A DNA stretch of 64,000 nucleotides. Origin: Periconia sp. R9002 (lineage: Eukaryota > Ascomycota > Dothideomycetes > Pleosporales > Periconiaceae). The stretch is from contig JAMAHW010000117.1 in NCBI GenBank assembly GCA_023627715.1, positions 1 to 64,000 of the forward strand, read 5' to 3'. The notes beneath the pieces were generated by a model, which made no database searches, was not told the origin of the DNA, and was given only the letters and a program-made list of their open reading frames with translations. Shown here piece by piece: positions 36,991-48,013 of this stretch. Made by a program: the position numbers and the translations under genes. Numbering within the stretch: the stretch's first letter is position 1; each line of letters opens with the position of its first letter.

Positions 36991-38051
36991 GCCACTATTT
37001 TCCATGCTTCTCGGTCGCTAATCCAGTAGCCATGCTTCCATACCTCAAGGTCGCTGTTCCAGTGGCCATGCCTACACAATGAATGCTTCGCGGTGGATAT
37101 GTGTACACGATGGGGGGAGGGGGGGGGGCTGTTTAGTTTTCAGCTTTCTCAGTTTTCCTATCCTAGACAATGAACAAGTTTTACCGATATTCTCGCAGTT
37201 TGCCCCTTACTGAATGTTTTTCGAAAAGAAATGAGTGATTTCTTTGTGCCGTTACTTGTTTTGGGGTGATGACGGGAAATTTCCCTGCCTTTTTCTTAAC
37301 ATGCCAAATCACTAAACAACATTGTAGGCATCGAAGCGAGCTGATTGTTGTAGTGCGAATGTATCACTTGCAACTTGAAATGTGCAGAAGACTAGATAGA
37401 ATCATGACGGCTTGATGGATCAAATGGTTGGTTTGCCACTACAAGCATTAAGTTTCTCCGCTAGAAACTTATGGGACAGGATCCCTTCTATTCCTACACA
37501 ACTTGTTCGCATACAGGCCTATAGTAGTACAAGTGTACACATTATCTATCTAATGCTATTCTGGATGCGCAGTCTCTTATGCCAGGTTGTTTTATCCGTA
37601 GACTAAAAACCAGGTGCTGGGAATCAAATCTCAACACATTGTATATCCAACGAGATGCATGCTTGCGCAATCGTACAGATCGCATATTAAAAATAGAAGG
37701 CTACTATTGGCTGCGCCACCGTGGCTGATCGCTTGGTGGGGTGGTCGTATGGGTTTGGAACACGGGCAGCTGAGAACTTCCCAACTACCCTCCCCACCTC
37801 TAACATCCCATTATCTTTATGTCCTTGCTTGGTTGTGACTTAATTCATTCAACCTGCCTTTGTAGTATGACACAAAGATCCCAACAATTATCAACACCAC
37901 CAAGGAAACTCGCTTCGCGTTTGCATCATTCCCATTACGGAAACGCGAGCAAAAGTGTATAGGGTACGCCGCATTCCTTTTTGCTTCGACAAGATCAACC
38001 GCAACAGCTGCATCTGCGGCCAACTAACGTATCGACTCCAGGCAGTCTAGG
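36991..38051. other. Intergenic, including family 3'-flank repeat (37000-37095)
   Basis: 37000-37095 has two or three inverted copies of the repeat found at 32815-32940 (CCATGCTTCTCGGTCGCTAA, CATACCTCAAGGTCGCTG). A G homopolymer lies near 37110-37128. The remainder to 38051 shows no gene. Confidence 0.5.
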
Positions 38052-38837
38052 ATGGACGCCTCTCCATTTCTCGAGCTCCCGGCGGAACTGCGAAACAGGA
38101 TCTGCGAATACGCCCTCACCGCAGAATACTCGCTCGAAGCAGCAAGCGAAGGCACACACGCGCGCCCTTATCTTGTCCTCGACCCCAAATCTCGGAAAGC
38201 ATTCAATCAAATCAAGAATGTGAACAGGCAACTTCGGCAAGAGACCAAGGACCTGGAACTCCAGTACAACACATTGAGTTTCAATCACGACAATACGGAC
38301 TCTCCTCTCGACGATATCTTCGACTTTATGGAGCTTCTTGGTGAGCGGAAGCGAAAGTGGGTCCGGAAGATAGTTCTCAACCCTAATGTCTTTGGGCTAC
38401 CTGATCCAATCCAGGACCATTATCGCGACGTGCAGGAACTTGATAGACTGTGTAGCAGGAACCCCCACATAGAGTTCCGCTACATGATTTATACGGCAGG
38501 TTTTGAATACGAGAATCTGCGAGGAGCCGAGCTTTTGGTTTACGATGCTGAATTGCATTTACTGCAAATCCGAGGAATCTGTCTATACCGAGCATCATAT
38601 GAGTTTCCGGACGGCCGCCATCTTCTATATCACCTGGAGCATTGGAGAAATACGAATTACGAGAAGGAGCAAACAGAATGCACGCCCCTGATTGCCCCGA
38701 ATCTGAAGTTTTATCCTTGGCGTATCAGGCCAGATGACAAGCTCTTTCAGAATTTTTATTTGGATGCGCTTGGCGGCGAGGAGGAAGCGCGTGACTGGAT
38801 AGATGTTGTTTCATCCTGGATTAGTCGAGGGATTTGA
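38052..38837 (+). CDS. F-box-like/2EXR-type fungal protein, paralogue of 55763-56662
   Basis: Single exon, 261 aa. Opens FLELPAELRNRICEYALT, the degenerate F-box-like start common to a large fungal family (DUF7730/2EXR-type), then VNRQLRQETKDLELQYNTLS. Ends WIDVVSSWISRGI. The gene at 55763 has the same landmarks (LPPEIRNKIYGYALT, VNKQLLKETEDLELRSNKL, WIEFVDSWIETGI), so the two are paralogues. These proteins are numerous in moulds and uncharacterised. Confidence 0.75.
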   Translation: MDASPFLELPAELRNRICEYALTAEYSLEAASEGTHARPYLVLDPKSRKAFNQIKNVNRQLRQETKDLELQYNTLSFNHDNTDSPLDDIFDFMELLGERKRKWVRKIVLNPNVFGLPDPIQDHYRDVQELDRLCSRNPHIEFRYMIYTAGFEYENLRGAELLVYDAELHLLQIRGICLYRASYEFPDGRHLLYHLEHWRNTNYEKEQTECTPLIAPNLKFYPWRIRPDDKLFQNFYLDALGGEEEARDWIDVVSSWISRGI

Positions 38838-39659
38838 AGGTACTTTGCCCATCCACAACTTCTGAACACTAGTTTCCAAGAACTTATACTGCTCCATGAG
38901 CCGCTTTTTGTATCCGTCAAGATCTACTCCCATTTGGAAACAAGTTGCATCAAGGATTCTCTGTTATTTGCGATGTCATTTATACAAAAGGCGCTGTACA
39001 TAGGCGCTATATACAATATCTTCCGGCAACGCTCACCAAGGAGATGCCAATAGTGCAAACGCCATCTCCATGCCAAACAATGTCGTGAGCTGCAGGGATT
39101 GAGTAAAGCGAGACGCATCGAATCATGATTTCTAAGACAAATTATCCTCGCAAAGGACCATGAACTGCGAGGGAGAAGGCAGGAGCAACAGTGGTTGGAC
39201 CCGACACCGAGCTACCCAATGCAGTGTGCAGTCGTTTCGATACACCATCAAAATCGTCTTTTGTACCGGCTACTCGAGATTGAATCCCGATAATGCTGTC
39301 TGGAATGTGGCAGGCATCTCCTGATAGACTGCTGACTGTCCCGTATGAATCCGCTCCTTCGAAACGAAACATTCGAATGGCAACTGGCGGACACGGTGCG
39401 ATGCGAGTGCTAGGTATGGCGTACTGAATCCGGGGTCGCTGGCATCATGTCCAGGGTTGCCTGCTCACATGGATAGTGGTATACTCGGTACTATGCTGAT
39501 CACATCCAGAGAGTCTGCGGTATGCTTGCAACAGATTTGAACAGTACCAGTAGATGCCTGGAGGAGTGCTAGGCTGAGATCCCACATTGCAATCGTGCAC
39601 CACCTGCTAATTAAGCCGATAGAGACGTCTCGTCTCGAGAAATGTCAAATCGGCTGGCT
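38838..39659. other. Intergenic
   Basis: A 76-codon minus-strand frame (39142-39372) is open but has no recognisable pattern and I do not support it. No repeat seen. Confidence 0.4.
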
Positions 39660-40697
39660 TCAATCTGCCCACCCTTTCTCCGGCCATCCATCCGTACCTG
39701 GTCCATTTTCCGGCCACCCCGCGGGCATCGTCTTGTGATCCGGGAGCCAATACCTCTTCCGGCACTTTTCGCGGTCGCACGTCAAGTTGCACAAGCCAAA
39801 GGTCTGACAAAAACACTCGCCTGCGTCCTGGCAGTCCACGGCTTGCATTCGGAAGATAATGTGCCACATGTACTCAAGAACGCGACTACTCACCACATCG
39901 TCTAGATCAGTTGCCGCAAGCCAGTCACGAATGCGCTCGTACTGCCTCTTAGGCCGGGCTCGGACGCGTGCACGTGACACGGCAAACTGGCTGGAACAGT
40001 GGGCTCCAACGACGCCTGGAACCTCATCATGCGGGAAAAGCTGCCTGAAGACAGATGCGTAGGCTTGCTCGGCAAGAGATCGATCGTCATTCCGATAAAA
40101 TGGATGCAGTGGCGTAAGTTCGGCCGGACAGCCTTTCTCCCAAGTACATCGAAGTGATACGTAGCCACGCTTGAGGACGTGTTCTAATCGCAACCGCCTG
40201 AGGACCGGGACGCCATCATACATGGGATCTTCATTGTGCCATTGATAGCGAGAATTGTGAATAAATATGGAAACATCCGGCAGAGTGTCATAACGGTCGA
40301 TGATATAACTGCAAAGCGTGTCAAAAATCATCTATGGGGTGGGAAAAGAGGTGACGCACGTGAGAAACGGCATGGCTTCCCGACCTTTGTTGACGGAGAC
40401 TGTTAGCGGCGCCGACGCATTGTCAACAACGTAAACATTCTTCTTCCACGTGTCAAAATGAAAATTGAGCCATGTCGGGTCATCGCTGTTCAAACTCGCA
40501 ACCACCAGCTCTTTCTCTTCGGGCGCATCCTTGCCGAGTCTTTTTGCATGGTTGGTGTTTCTCCATGATGGCTGGTAGGCGCGGTGGGCGGCGGGAGAGC
40601 CTAGGAGGCGTCTTGAGAAATTATGCAGATAAACCAAAGCAATGAAGGAGACGACGAGTAGGAGAGTACTGCGGCGATATCTTCGGCGCCATAGCAT
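39660..40697 (-). CDS. DUF3431 family type II membrane protein
   Basis: Two exons, 40697-40360 and 40308-39660, 51-nt intron (GTGCGT...TTTGCAG); 328 aa. An N-terminal signal anchor (about 10-25, LLLVVSFIALVYL) places the rest in the secretory lumen. Diagnostic blocks: LVVASLNSDD, NVYVVDN, NKGREAMPFLTYIIDRYDTL across the splice site, and IFIHNSRYQWHNEDP, as in DUF3431 proteins of moulds. The fold is thought to be glycosyltransferase-like, but the activity is unknown. A Cys-rich C-terminus (ECFCQTFGLCNLTCDREKC) suggests disulfides. Confidence 0.83.
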
Positions 40698-41283
40698 GGT
40701 GCGATGGAGATGGAAGGTATGTACACGAAGATGACGAGGCCAAGGTGTGGGCTGGCTGGGGGTGGTGGAGATGGATTGCGATGTGTGAAAGGAGAGTTGA
40801 GGGCTGCCACGCTAGCCTAGATGGATGCTGCAGCAGGAGCAACCGAGGCGGATGGCCGTCACTGGTACATGTCGATTTGAAGCCACGATGGCCAAAACAC
40901 CATAGCTGGGGTATAATCCTGTGCCCGTACGTGTGGATTGACGTTGAAAGAGGGCTGACAGCTAGACGCCAAATTAGGTTTATGTTGTACATCATGGAGA
41001 GTAAGTTGCGCGATCGATGCTGCTCCCATCTGCTGGTAAGGAACGGCGGCGCCGGGATTGCGGGGCCAATCGCGGGGCAGCTAGCTCCGACATGGAATGC
41101 GGTGCGGTGCGCTCTGCCTTCGCTGTTGGAAATCAGCACTATCGTACGGCCATCGCCGAATGCACATGTGGGTAATCCGCTCAGGTGATCAGATTCTCTT
41201 TTCGTCTAGTTTGCATCCGCCTATCTACTTAAATATCTAGGTACCTAGGCATACATCATATCATCCACATACAATCCGCAACC
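40698..41283. other. Divergent intergenic region
   Basis: Between the DUF3431 gene and the PhyH-like gene. No gene or repeat seen. Confidence 0.5.
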
Positions 41284-42297
41284 ATGCAAGGGCTCACTCC
41301 AGATCAGCTGTCCTTCTTCGAAGAGAACGGCTATCTCATCATCCCAGATGCGCTTTCGCGAGATACCGTCAAGGACCTTCTGGCCCACACCAACCAGCAA
41401 TTGAATGACTTCTCGCTCGACGGTCATCCTATGACCAAATTCTCCACCGGAGGCGAAGACGGCATAGATCATGTGGGCGATGCCTATTTTCTCGAATCGG
41501 GAGATAAGATACGCTATTTCTTTGAAGAAGGTAATCCTTGCCCAAACATACACCTTTGCATTGCCTCCTAACCCTCCATGAGATGCTTTCGACAAGGCCG
41601 GCAATCTCCTAAAGCCAAAACAGCGTGCCATCAACAAGATTGGCCACTACCTTCATGAGTTGTCGCCTCCTTTCCGCAGCATTTCTCTATCCGAACGAAA
41701 CGCCGCCATTGCCAAGTCACTGGGCTTCCAGGACCCCCGGGTACTCCAATCAATGGGTACGTAACACCGGCAATGTACTTCTACGCTCCTCTGACCATAT
41801 GCCCAGTGATCTGCAAACAGCCCGAAATTGGTGCCGCTGTGGGTCCTCATCAAGACAGCACGTTCCTGTACACGGACCCTCCTAGTGCCGTCGGATGGTG
41901 GTATGCGCTCGAGGATACGACGCAGGAAAACGGATGCTTGAGTTTTGCGAGCGGTGGCCACAAGCGTTCCCCGATAACGAGGCGATTCGTACGGACGGGC
42001 GAACGAGGCAAGGAAGGCACGGGCTTCATCGCAAACGACGGCGCACGGTTTCCTGAAAAGCTGCAGGGTGCTGCTACAAAAAGCGAGGCAGAAGAAGTGT
42101 ATACCATGGGGGAGGTCAAGGCAGGGACGCTCGTTTTGATACACGGCAATGTACTGCACAGGAGCGAGAGAAATTTGAGCAGCAAGAGCCGCTTCATATA
42201 CACCTTCCACGTCATTGAAGGGAATAACAAATATGATGAACGGAACTGGTTGCAGCCTCCCGACCAGGGTTTTTCGAAGCTGTATGACGGGTTGTAA
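41284..42297 (+). CDS. Phytanoyl-CoA dioxygenase (PhyH/PHYHD1-like)
   Basis: Three exons: 41284-41530, 41583-41756, 41807-42297 (303 aa), both introns phase 1 and about 50 nt. The N-terminus LTPDQLSFFEENGYLIIPDAL is the family opener. The Fe(II) site is His155-x-Asp157 (GPHQDSTFLYT) with distal His at about 258 (HGNVLHRSERN) and an Arg about 11 residues later for 2-oxoglutarate. Other PHYHD1-type blocks: GDAYFLESGDKI and NKIGHYLHELSPPF. A non-heme iron 2-oxoglutarate oxygenase; no peroxisomal PTS1 is present at the C-terminus. Substrate unknown. Ends 28 bp from the stop of the convergent TMEM234-like gene. Confidence 0.9.
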
Positions 42298-42324
42298 TCG
42301 ATAAATTCCTCTCCAATACATGAG

Positions 42325-42925
42325 TTACGACTTGCTCTGTACGCACAACGCTATGCCTCCGAGCACAAAGCCCATCCCTATCCAGGTATCTGTATAGACT
42401 TAGTCGGCGAGACTGAGCCATGTGTTCCTTGTACATACCTCTGCTGATAACCTTCTTCTCCGCCCACCACTCCCCAAGCACCGTAAAAAGAAACGCCAAC
42501 GAATTGGTAATAGGCACAGTCAAGCTCAATTCTGAAGACAAATCAGCGCGATGCATGGAGGGGAGCGGCTCGGTCGTGCACTTACCAGCCTGCCCTATCA
42601 ACACAAAGAACCACACGCTTCCTGTGACATTCAGCAGTAAAGGAATCGCATATGCCGGTCGGCTTAGCACTCCAATTACCGCATACCATATTCCTAGCAC
42701 CTTTTTCTTAAGCCACGAATTTCTGGGATCCGTCAGTGATGGACGCAACGGTGGTGTGTAGTTGATGGCCGCCCTTCGCATGAAGGGTGTTGTCAAACCC
42801 CAACAGGCTCCGACAAGGAGGAAGCCGAGGATCCAACGAAAGAGCGAAGGGGAAGATTCGGTCGTGGGAGGCGCGTCGGGGTCCATTGGCGTCCTGTCTT
42901 GACACTGGCTAGAATCGTTTTCCAA
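42325..42925 (-). CDS. TMEM234-like multi-pass membrane protein
   Basis: Three exons: 42925-42586, 42531-42439, 42389-42325 (165 aa), both introns phase 1. Four hydrophobic segments: LFRWILGFLLVGACWGLTTP, AIPLLLNVTGSVWFFVL, a segment around VPITNSLAFLFTVLGEWW, and GMGFVLGGIALCV. The WGLTTPFMR(R)A and NSLAFLFT...GEWW motifs are the signature of the TMEM234/UPF0546 family, relatives of EamA-type transporters. The exact cargo is unknown. An N-terminal soluble Pro/Ser-rich extension of about 30 residues precedes helix 1. Confidence 0.83.
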
Positions 42926-44056
42926 AACACTTCATAAACAAGACGAAAGCTGGTGTGCGACGTGACCAGTGAGGTGACGTCTGGTCGGAGATCTGATGCT
43001 CGGAATCACTTCGGCGCGTCGAAGCCGATCCCCCGGTGTGGCTCGTGCGGCGCAGCTCGATTTCCATTACCTCTGCCCGGTCCTATCCTGATTCTCCACA
43101 GAACCTCCATTCATTTAGTTGCCCTGCTCGTTCTATCGACGGGACTGACATCAACACTGGGTCTAGACGATGATTCGCGGTTCAGATATACATGTGCCGT
43201 ATCAATCGAATTGCGTATACACTTCCACCTCCTTTTCTGGACCACTGATCTGTCTCACTAGTTGACCTGAAAATACCGTCTTTGATTCAATTTGTTCCCT
43301 CTTGACATCATTGTTCCTTCTCTGGTTGGTTAATGCCTTCCAAGAGAATGTGTCTGTTTGCGGCATGAAGGGTCTTGCAGTATTCCCGCATTCCGCGGTG
43401 TCGGGATGGCTGGCTTCATGTCTCGAACATCATCACCCATGAATCGTGTCAACGAAAACCAAGGAGACCATCTGTTGCGCATATCGCGCTGCTACTGTCG
43501 ACATGCTGCCCACCTTTGAGAAAGAGCATGGAGAAGCATCATCTCACCATGATTCGGTCATTATTCTAAGATAGTTGATGGCCGGGAGGGACCGTTGGAA
43601 TGCAACGTGGTGAGTAAGCTGTTTGCGGTATGCTTCTTCCCGCCACCCACTATACTGGGATTGCTCAGCCATCTCCGCAACTCCAAGCGATGTTTGGCCT
43701 GTTGGCACCCTCTGCAAATTGGCCAAACTAGATTTCGTCACGTGAAGAGCCAGACATTCCACCAAGTATAGAACTTCGCCTCTGTGGAATGCATGTCTAA
43801 AAGATGAGGCTGGCAGGAACTTATACACAGCATCATGCAATGCTATATATCGAGTATGGTTTGTTCGTTTATCTGAGTTTAATGTGTTTGCTTTTGACAC
43901 GATTGGTGTACTGAAATATCTTTACTGCAGTGATTCTGCAAGGTACGTCTCCCTGTGCTGCACACCACCCACTCGCGAAGAGTTTCCAAGAAGCCGCAAG
44001 TATTTCCCAGGAGATTGGGGCCACCACCCTCCAATAACACGTGAAATAAGTCAAAC
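42926..44056. other. 1.1-kb region upstream of wetA
   Basis: Probably the long promoter and leader of wetA plus the start side of the TMEM234-like gene. No coding pattern. wetA orthologues commonly have long upstream regulatory regions. Confidence 0.45.
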
Positions 44057-45919
44057 ATGACTTACCTCCTATCAAACCACACGGATGTCCCGATGCGGGC
44101 AACCGCCGACAAAGAACCATCACCCTTTGACCTGGAAGAACTCTTTGAGCAATATGTCGACACGGGCCTTTTCCAGCAATTTAGTAGCGACGATACTACC
44201 GCAGACCACTCGTCGTCGGATGATCCTGCACATCTCTTTGACGTTCCTTCGTCGAATGGGAGCATCCCATTGAAAACCAGCACTTTGCCAGATTGGGACA
44301 CGAGCATCCATGGGACATCTTGGCACAAGGCTGTCCACAGACAGCAAAAACAAAACCTAGCCTCGCCCGACCTTGCTTTTCTCTCTTCTTCTATATACCC
44401 TGAGAGCTCGGGGAAAGCCTGTTTGAGCGACTCAGATCTGCTCAGCTTCGACGACCTATTCGAATCGAACAACACTGAGCCCAGAGCCAACCACCATAGC
44501 CATAGCTCTCAGACCACGACATATACACCTCGCATTACGAGAACCTCAAGTCTCGATCGGCTCGCTCGTCACGGCGTGAGAAAGACCAGAAGAAAACCAT
44601 CCAGCCTGAGCAGCAATTTGGACAAGATGATGAGTCCGTCGCACTACCGTACTGGATTCCAGGACATCTGGACCAGGAAAATGGACGCAACCTCTGAGAA
44701 CTTTAACCTCCAAATACCATCCAATGGCTTCCGCTCATCCTCTCCACCATCCGGAGTCATGCAGGAGGAGAACGGAAATCAATTCCTTCCCCGCGATACC
44801 CAGAACTACGCCGTTGCTCTATCGCCAGCCTTGTATGGTGAGGCTACATCAACACCCGAACTTCACACCTCAAATTACCAATTGACGCCTTTGTCATCAC
44901 CAGCTATTGACATGAATTCCAAGATGAGTAACGGAGAAAACACTTTCCAAGTTTCCGGCGAGGGGATGGGGAATGCGTACATGTCGCAACATTTCCCAAG
45001 TGCGGCTCTTTCAGCCTTGCAGACCCCGCCCCCAACCCAGCGTCTTCCAATGGGCCTGTGGGGTGCCGACGCAACGCCCAATCTCGACTTTGGAAATTTT
45101 ACATCAGCCTCGGCAGATTTTGCAACGGATGAAAGTGCGAAGGACGACGCGTGGTGGAATGCCGCTTCCTCATCGATGCCGCCCCCCAACGGCAACCCCC
45201 ATCAAGAAACCTTCTCAGCTAGCCGCACCCACACCTCCAATAATATCAGCTCATCATCAGTAGCAGCCGGGCTAGGAATTACCTGTGACACAGCCTCGTT
45301 CACGGGGTTTGGCGGGGATATATCATCAACAGGCAGAACCACCTCCACTAATAACAACCATGCCACCCCCTCTGTCAACGCAGCCTCGTCCTTCGATATG
45401 GCCACCTACTCCACCCCGCACCTTCCGCATTTGTATCATGCGCCTCCCTCCCCAGGTATTCCTATAGGCACAGGACCCGCACGACCGCCATCCCCATCGA
45501 ACTCTCCCTCTTCTTCCCCCCGCCCGCTCTTCACACGTCGTCGACACAGCCAGTTACCCTCTTCTCAACACCAATCACACCACACCCACACCCGACGTAA
45601 GTCAAGCACGAACGCATCCTCCTCGGCGCACCGCAACGGATCCGCATCTTCCGCTTCAGGACAACCCGGTGGTTCCGCTACTGCGTCAGCGTCGACGTCG
45701 TCTGGGTCTGTGGGCTTCGTCAACTTCACGCCCAGTGACAGCCGCAAGATTCTGACGGGTGTGGCACCCAGCGGGAGTAGCAAGACCAAGGCTCGTCGTG
45801 AGAAGGAGGCAGCCGAGAAGCGTAGGAAGCTGAGTCAGGCGGCCGTCAAAGCGGTGATTGAAGCCGGTGGAGATTTGGGGAAACTGGAGAAGGAGGGTCT
45901 GCTTGCGCTCGAGGGATAA
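44057..45919 (+). CDS. wetA: WetA, developmental regulator of conidial maturation
   Basis: Intronless, 620 aa, strongly Ser/Pro/Thr/Asn-rich and mostly disordered. The conserved WetA C-terminal block is present: VGFVNFTPSDSRKILTGVAP, followed by SGSSKTKARREKEAAEKRRK and a short helix SQAAVKAVIEAGGDL. This basic segment is the presumed DNA-binding part. In Aspergillus, WetA acts after BrlA and AbaA in the conidiation cascade and controls spore wall completion and stress tolerance. The N-terminus has an acidic/hydrophobic EELFEQYVDTGLFQQF and a second LLSFDDLFE motif, possible activation elements. Ordinary single-copy gene supporting a conidiating mould. Confidence 0.9.
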   Translation: MTYLLSNHTDVPMRATADKEPSPFDLEELFEQYVDTGLFQQFSSDDTTADHSSSDDPAHLFDVPSSNGSIPLKTSTLPDWDTSIHGTSWHKAVHRQQKQNLASPDLAFLSSSIYPESSGKACLSDSDLLSFDDLFESNNTEPRANHHSHSSQTTTYTPRITRTSSLDRLARHGVRKTRRKPSSLSSNLDKMMSPSHYRTGFQDIWTRKMDATSENFNLQIPSNGFRSSSPPSGVMQEENGNQFLPRDTQNYAVALSPALYGEATSTPELHTSNYQLTPLSSPAIDMNSKMSNGENTFQVSGEGMGNAYMSQHFPSAALSALQTPPPTQRLPMGLWGADATPNLDFGNFTSASADFATDESAKDDAWWNAASSSMPPPNGNPHQETFSASRTHTSNNISSSSVAAGLGITCDTASFTGFGGDISSTGRTTSTNNNHATPSVNAASSFDMATYSTPHLPHLYHAPPSPGIPIGTGPARPPSPSNSPSSSPRPLFTRRRHSQLPSSQHQSHHTHTRRKSSTNASSSAHRNGSASSASGQPGGSATASASTSSGSVGFVNFTPSDSRKILTGVAPSGSSKTKARREKEAAEKRRKLSQAAVKAVIEAGGDLGKLEKEGLLALEG

Positions 45920-46642
45920 GTAGTGGGACAGACGGTGCTTCCGTTCGATGAATGGAAACGAGAAGGCTTTTGACTCCCCCTTTCTATGCTCTCTGAGTAG
46001 AAAGGGGTCGAGTTGAGTCTGGTTCTTTTTCATTCCATTTCGAATTTGGACGGACGGACGCCTCGTCGATTGGTTGCCCGCTATGGGATCGAGATGGGAG
46101 CCCAAGAACATTGGCTATACTTTTGACTCCTCGCTTCAGAGTTCGAGTTGAGTATGCTCGTTCATTATCCATCCGGCCTGCTTGTTTATTACTATTGGAT
46201 ACCCCCATGCTATGTCACTTCTCGGTCTTGGGGTCTGGAGTTCTTTCTGTTGACTCATTTTCGTTTATCCTTTCCTATAGTTTAATCTGTCTATTTGTAG
46301 CCTGACGTGAAGATAATTAATCACAAATATTGTGCATTTCCATATAAATTGTGCTGTTTCTCAGTTCTACGTGTCTTCGCTGTGCAATCAACCAGACCCA
46401 AAAGGGCCGTCGCCCTCGTCATTGGGACGAAAGCTTGCTATGCTGGTGCATGGCTAGACAGTATGTGCCGTGACACTACTCCGCCATGCGAAGCAGGATG
46501 GAAGCGCTGTTCTAGAAACGCAGTTGCCATCACTGCAGCTCTTGGCCTCGTGATCATTTCACTTTCCCCTCGTTGCTGGGAAATTGGATCGGAGTCACAC
46601 GTAATTGGAAACTTCGTTTCACTCTCCTACGATCTTTCCACC
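45920..46642. other. Convergent 3' region of wetA and RRP4
   Basis: No gene seen between the two convergent stops. A short inverted pattern with ACTCCCCCTTTCTATGC near 45973-46010 may be part of a 3' end. Confidence 0.4.
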
Positions 46643-47683
46643 TCACCCGCCAAGCTCCAGCCTCTCCAACACAGCCTGCACAACGCCCACGGCGCCCGCG
46701 CCTTTCTCCGTGATGCCCAGACTCTTCTCCTCGGCCTCCAACTCAACAGCTCCCTCGTACACCCTAACGATGACGTCTTCATCCACGCGTCGCCCTGCTG
46801 CTGCCAATCCTTTGATGAGTGTGCTCACGCGCGTAATCTCCCTCAACACTCCCGGGGAAATGTCATCATTCTGGCTCGAGTACAGCGTCTCACTAACCGC
46901 TTCATCCAAACGCGTGATGCCTATTTCCTTGTCCTCGCCAGCAGCAGAGACATTGGAAGGCGAAGTGGCGTGCGCAGAAATGAAGATGTACCCATTAACG
47001 CCCAACACAACGTCGATTTCACCTGCAGCCGTGTTCAGTGTGAATGTCTGCCGTTTACTCCTTACCACACCGCCGCGCCGCGACAATACACCTCCACCCG
47101 CCCCCGAAAGACTCGTAAACATGCCATTCCTTAATTTCCCGTACTTGAGTGAGCGAGTGTGCAACGAGGCTGTATTGTCCTGATGCAGACTTTGTACTTC
47201 GGCGACGAGTAAATCGCCCTCGCTGAAAAAGGTGCGGATGTTCAGTTCATCAACGGCAGTACGGCGGCGGAGGATGCCTCCGGGCAGGTTTATCGCGCTG
47301 AGGGGGAGACTGGCGAGCATTGGGGCTGCGATGTCGACGCTCCATTTCTTAGTCCCTACGCTGACGATGCGACCGACGACAAGGTCACCGATTTCAGGTG
47401 TGTATCGTGCGCGGAGGGCTTGCACGGAGAGGAGCTTGTTCGTTTTGTGTAGATGGCCGGCAACGGTGGAGACAATGGTTGTGGTGGAGGGTGGGACATA
47501 AGTGCCGTGACCGCGCATCCATTGCGTATCGGAAGTTATTGTCTCTCCGGGGGTTACGATGGAGGTTCCCGATGTACCGGTGGGCAGGTCGTCATCAGAC
47601 ATCTCCGAGTCGGAGGGGGAGGCGGCGCGCGCGAGGGGGTCATGAGGGGTGGGAAGGTTGGGCGCACGAATGGTAATAGGCAT
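46643..47683 (-). CDS. RRP4: Exosome complex subunit RRP4
   Basis: Intronless, 346 aa. The N-terminal strand region GHGTYVP...[18 protein letters not shown], the S1 domain ([20 protein letters not shown]...[14 protein letters not shown]) and a KH-like domain (GKLRNGMF...GVNGYIFIS) occur in the canonical order of Rrp4/EXOSC2. It is one of three S1/KH cap proteins of the nuclear and cytoplasmic 3'-to-5' RNA exosome and helps thread RNA into the core. The length is in the normal range with a modest C-terminal extension. Divergently arranged with the PLD-like gene (331 bp between ATGs). Confidence 0.93.
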   Translation of the reverse strand: MPITIRAPNLPTPHDPLARAASPSDSEMSDDDLPTGTSGTSIVTPGETITSDTQWMRGHGTYVPPSTTTIVSTVAGHLHKTNKLLSVQALRARYTPEIGDLVVGRIVSVGTKKWSVDIAAPMLASLPLSAINLPGGILRRRTAVDELNIRTFFSEGDLLVAEVQSLHQDNTASLHTRSLKYGKLRNGMFTSLSGAGGGVLSRRGGVVRSKRQTFTLNTAAGEIDVVLGVNGYIFISAHATSPSNVSAAGEDKEIGITRLDEAVSETLYSSQNDDISPGVLREITRVSTLIKGLAAAGRRVDEDVIVRVYEGAVELEAEEKSLGITEKGAGAVGVVQAVLERLELGG

Positions 47684-48013
47684 TGCGAAAGAATTTTTTC
47701 AATATTGGAAGAGAGGCTTTGTTGTTGTTTGGTTATGTTGCAAAGAAGTTTGCTGTGCTGTCGTGAGGTAGATGAAGTGCAGCTCCAGAAATTTTGGCGG
47801 GGATGCTTAGAGCTGCATCATGGGGCAGCTAGGGGTTGGCAGCCATGATTGGCTGTTTTAACGCCGCAAGCGCGATGGGCCAGAGCATGGGCCCTTGTCA
47901 TCCGATCCCTATCTTGACTTTCCTTCGTCACCAGTGTCAACAATGCCTCACACAACGCCCGATTTTTCCAATTGTTGCCATTATCTCCTTTTGAAGCATT
48001 TTATCTCGTAGCC

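Noticed and set aside
41653..42321. 222-codon minus-strand frame
   Set aside because: Antisense to the PhyH-like exons that carry the HxD...H site.
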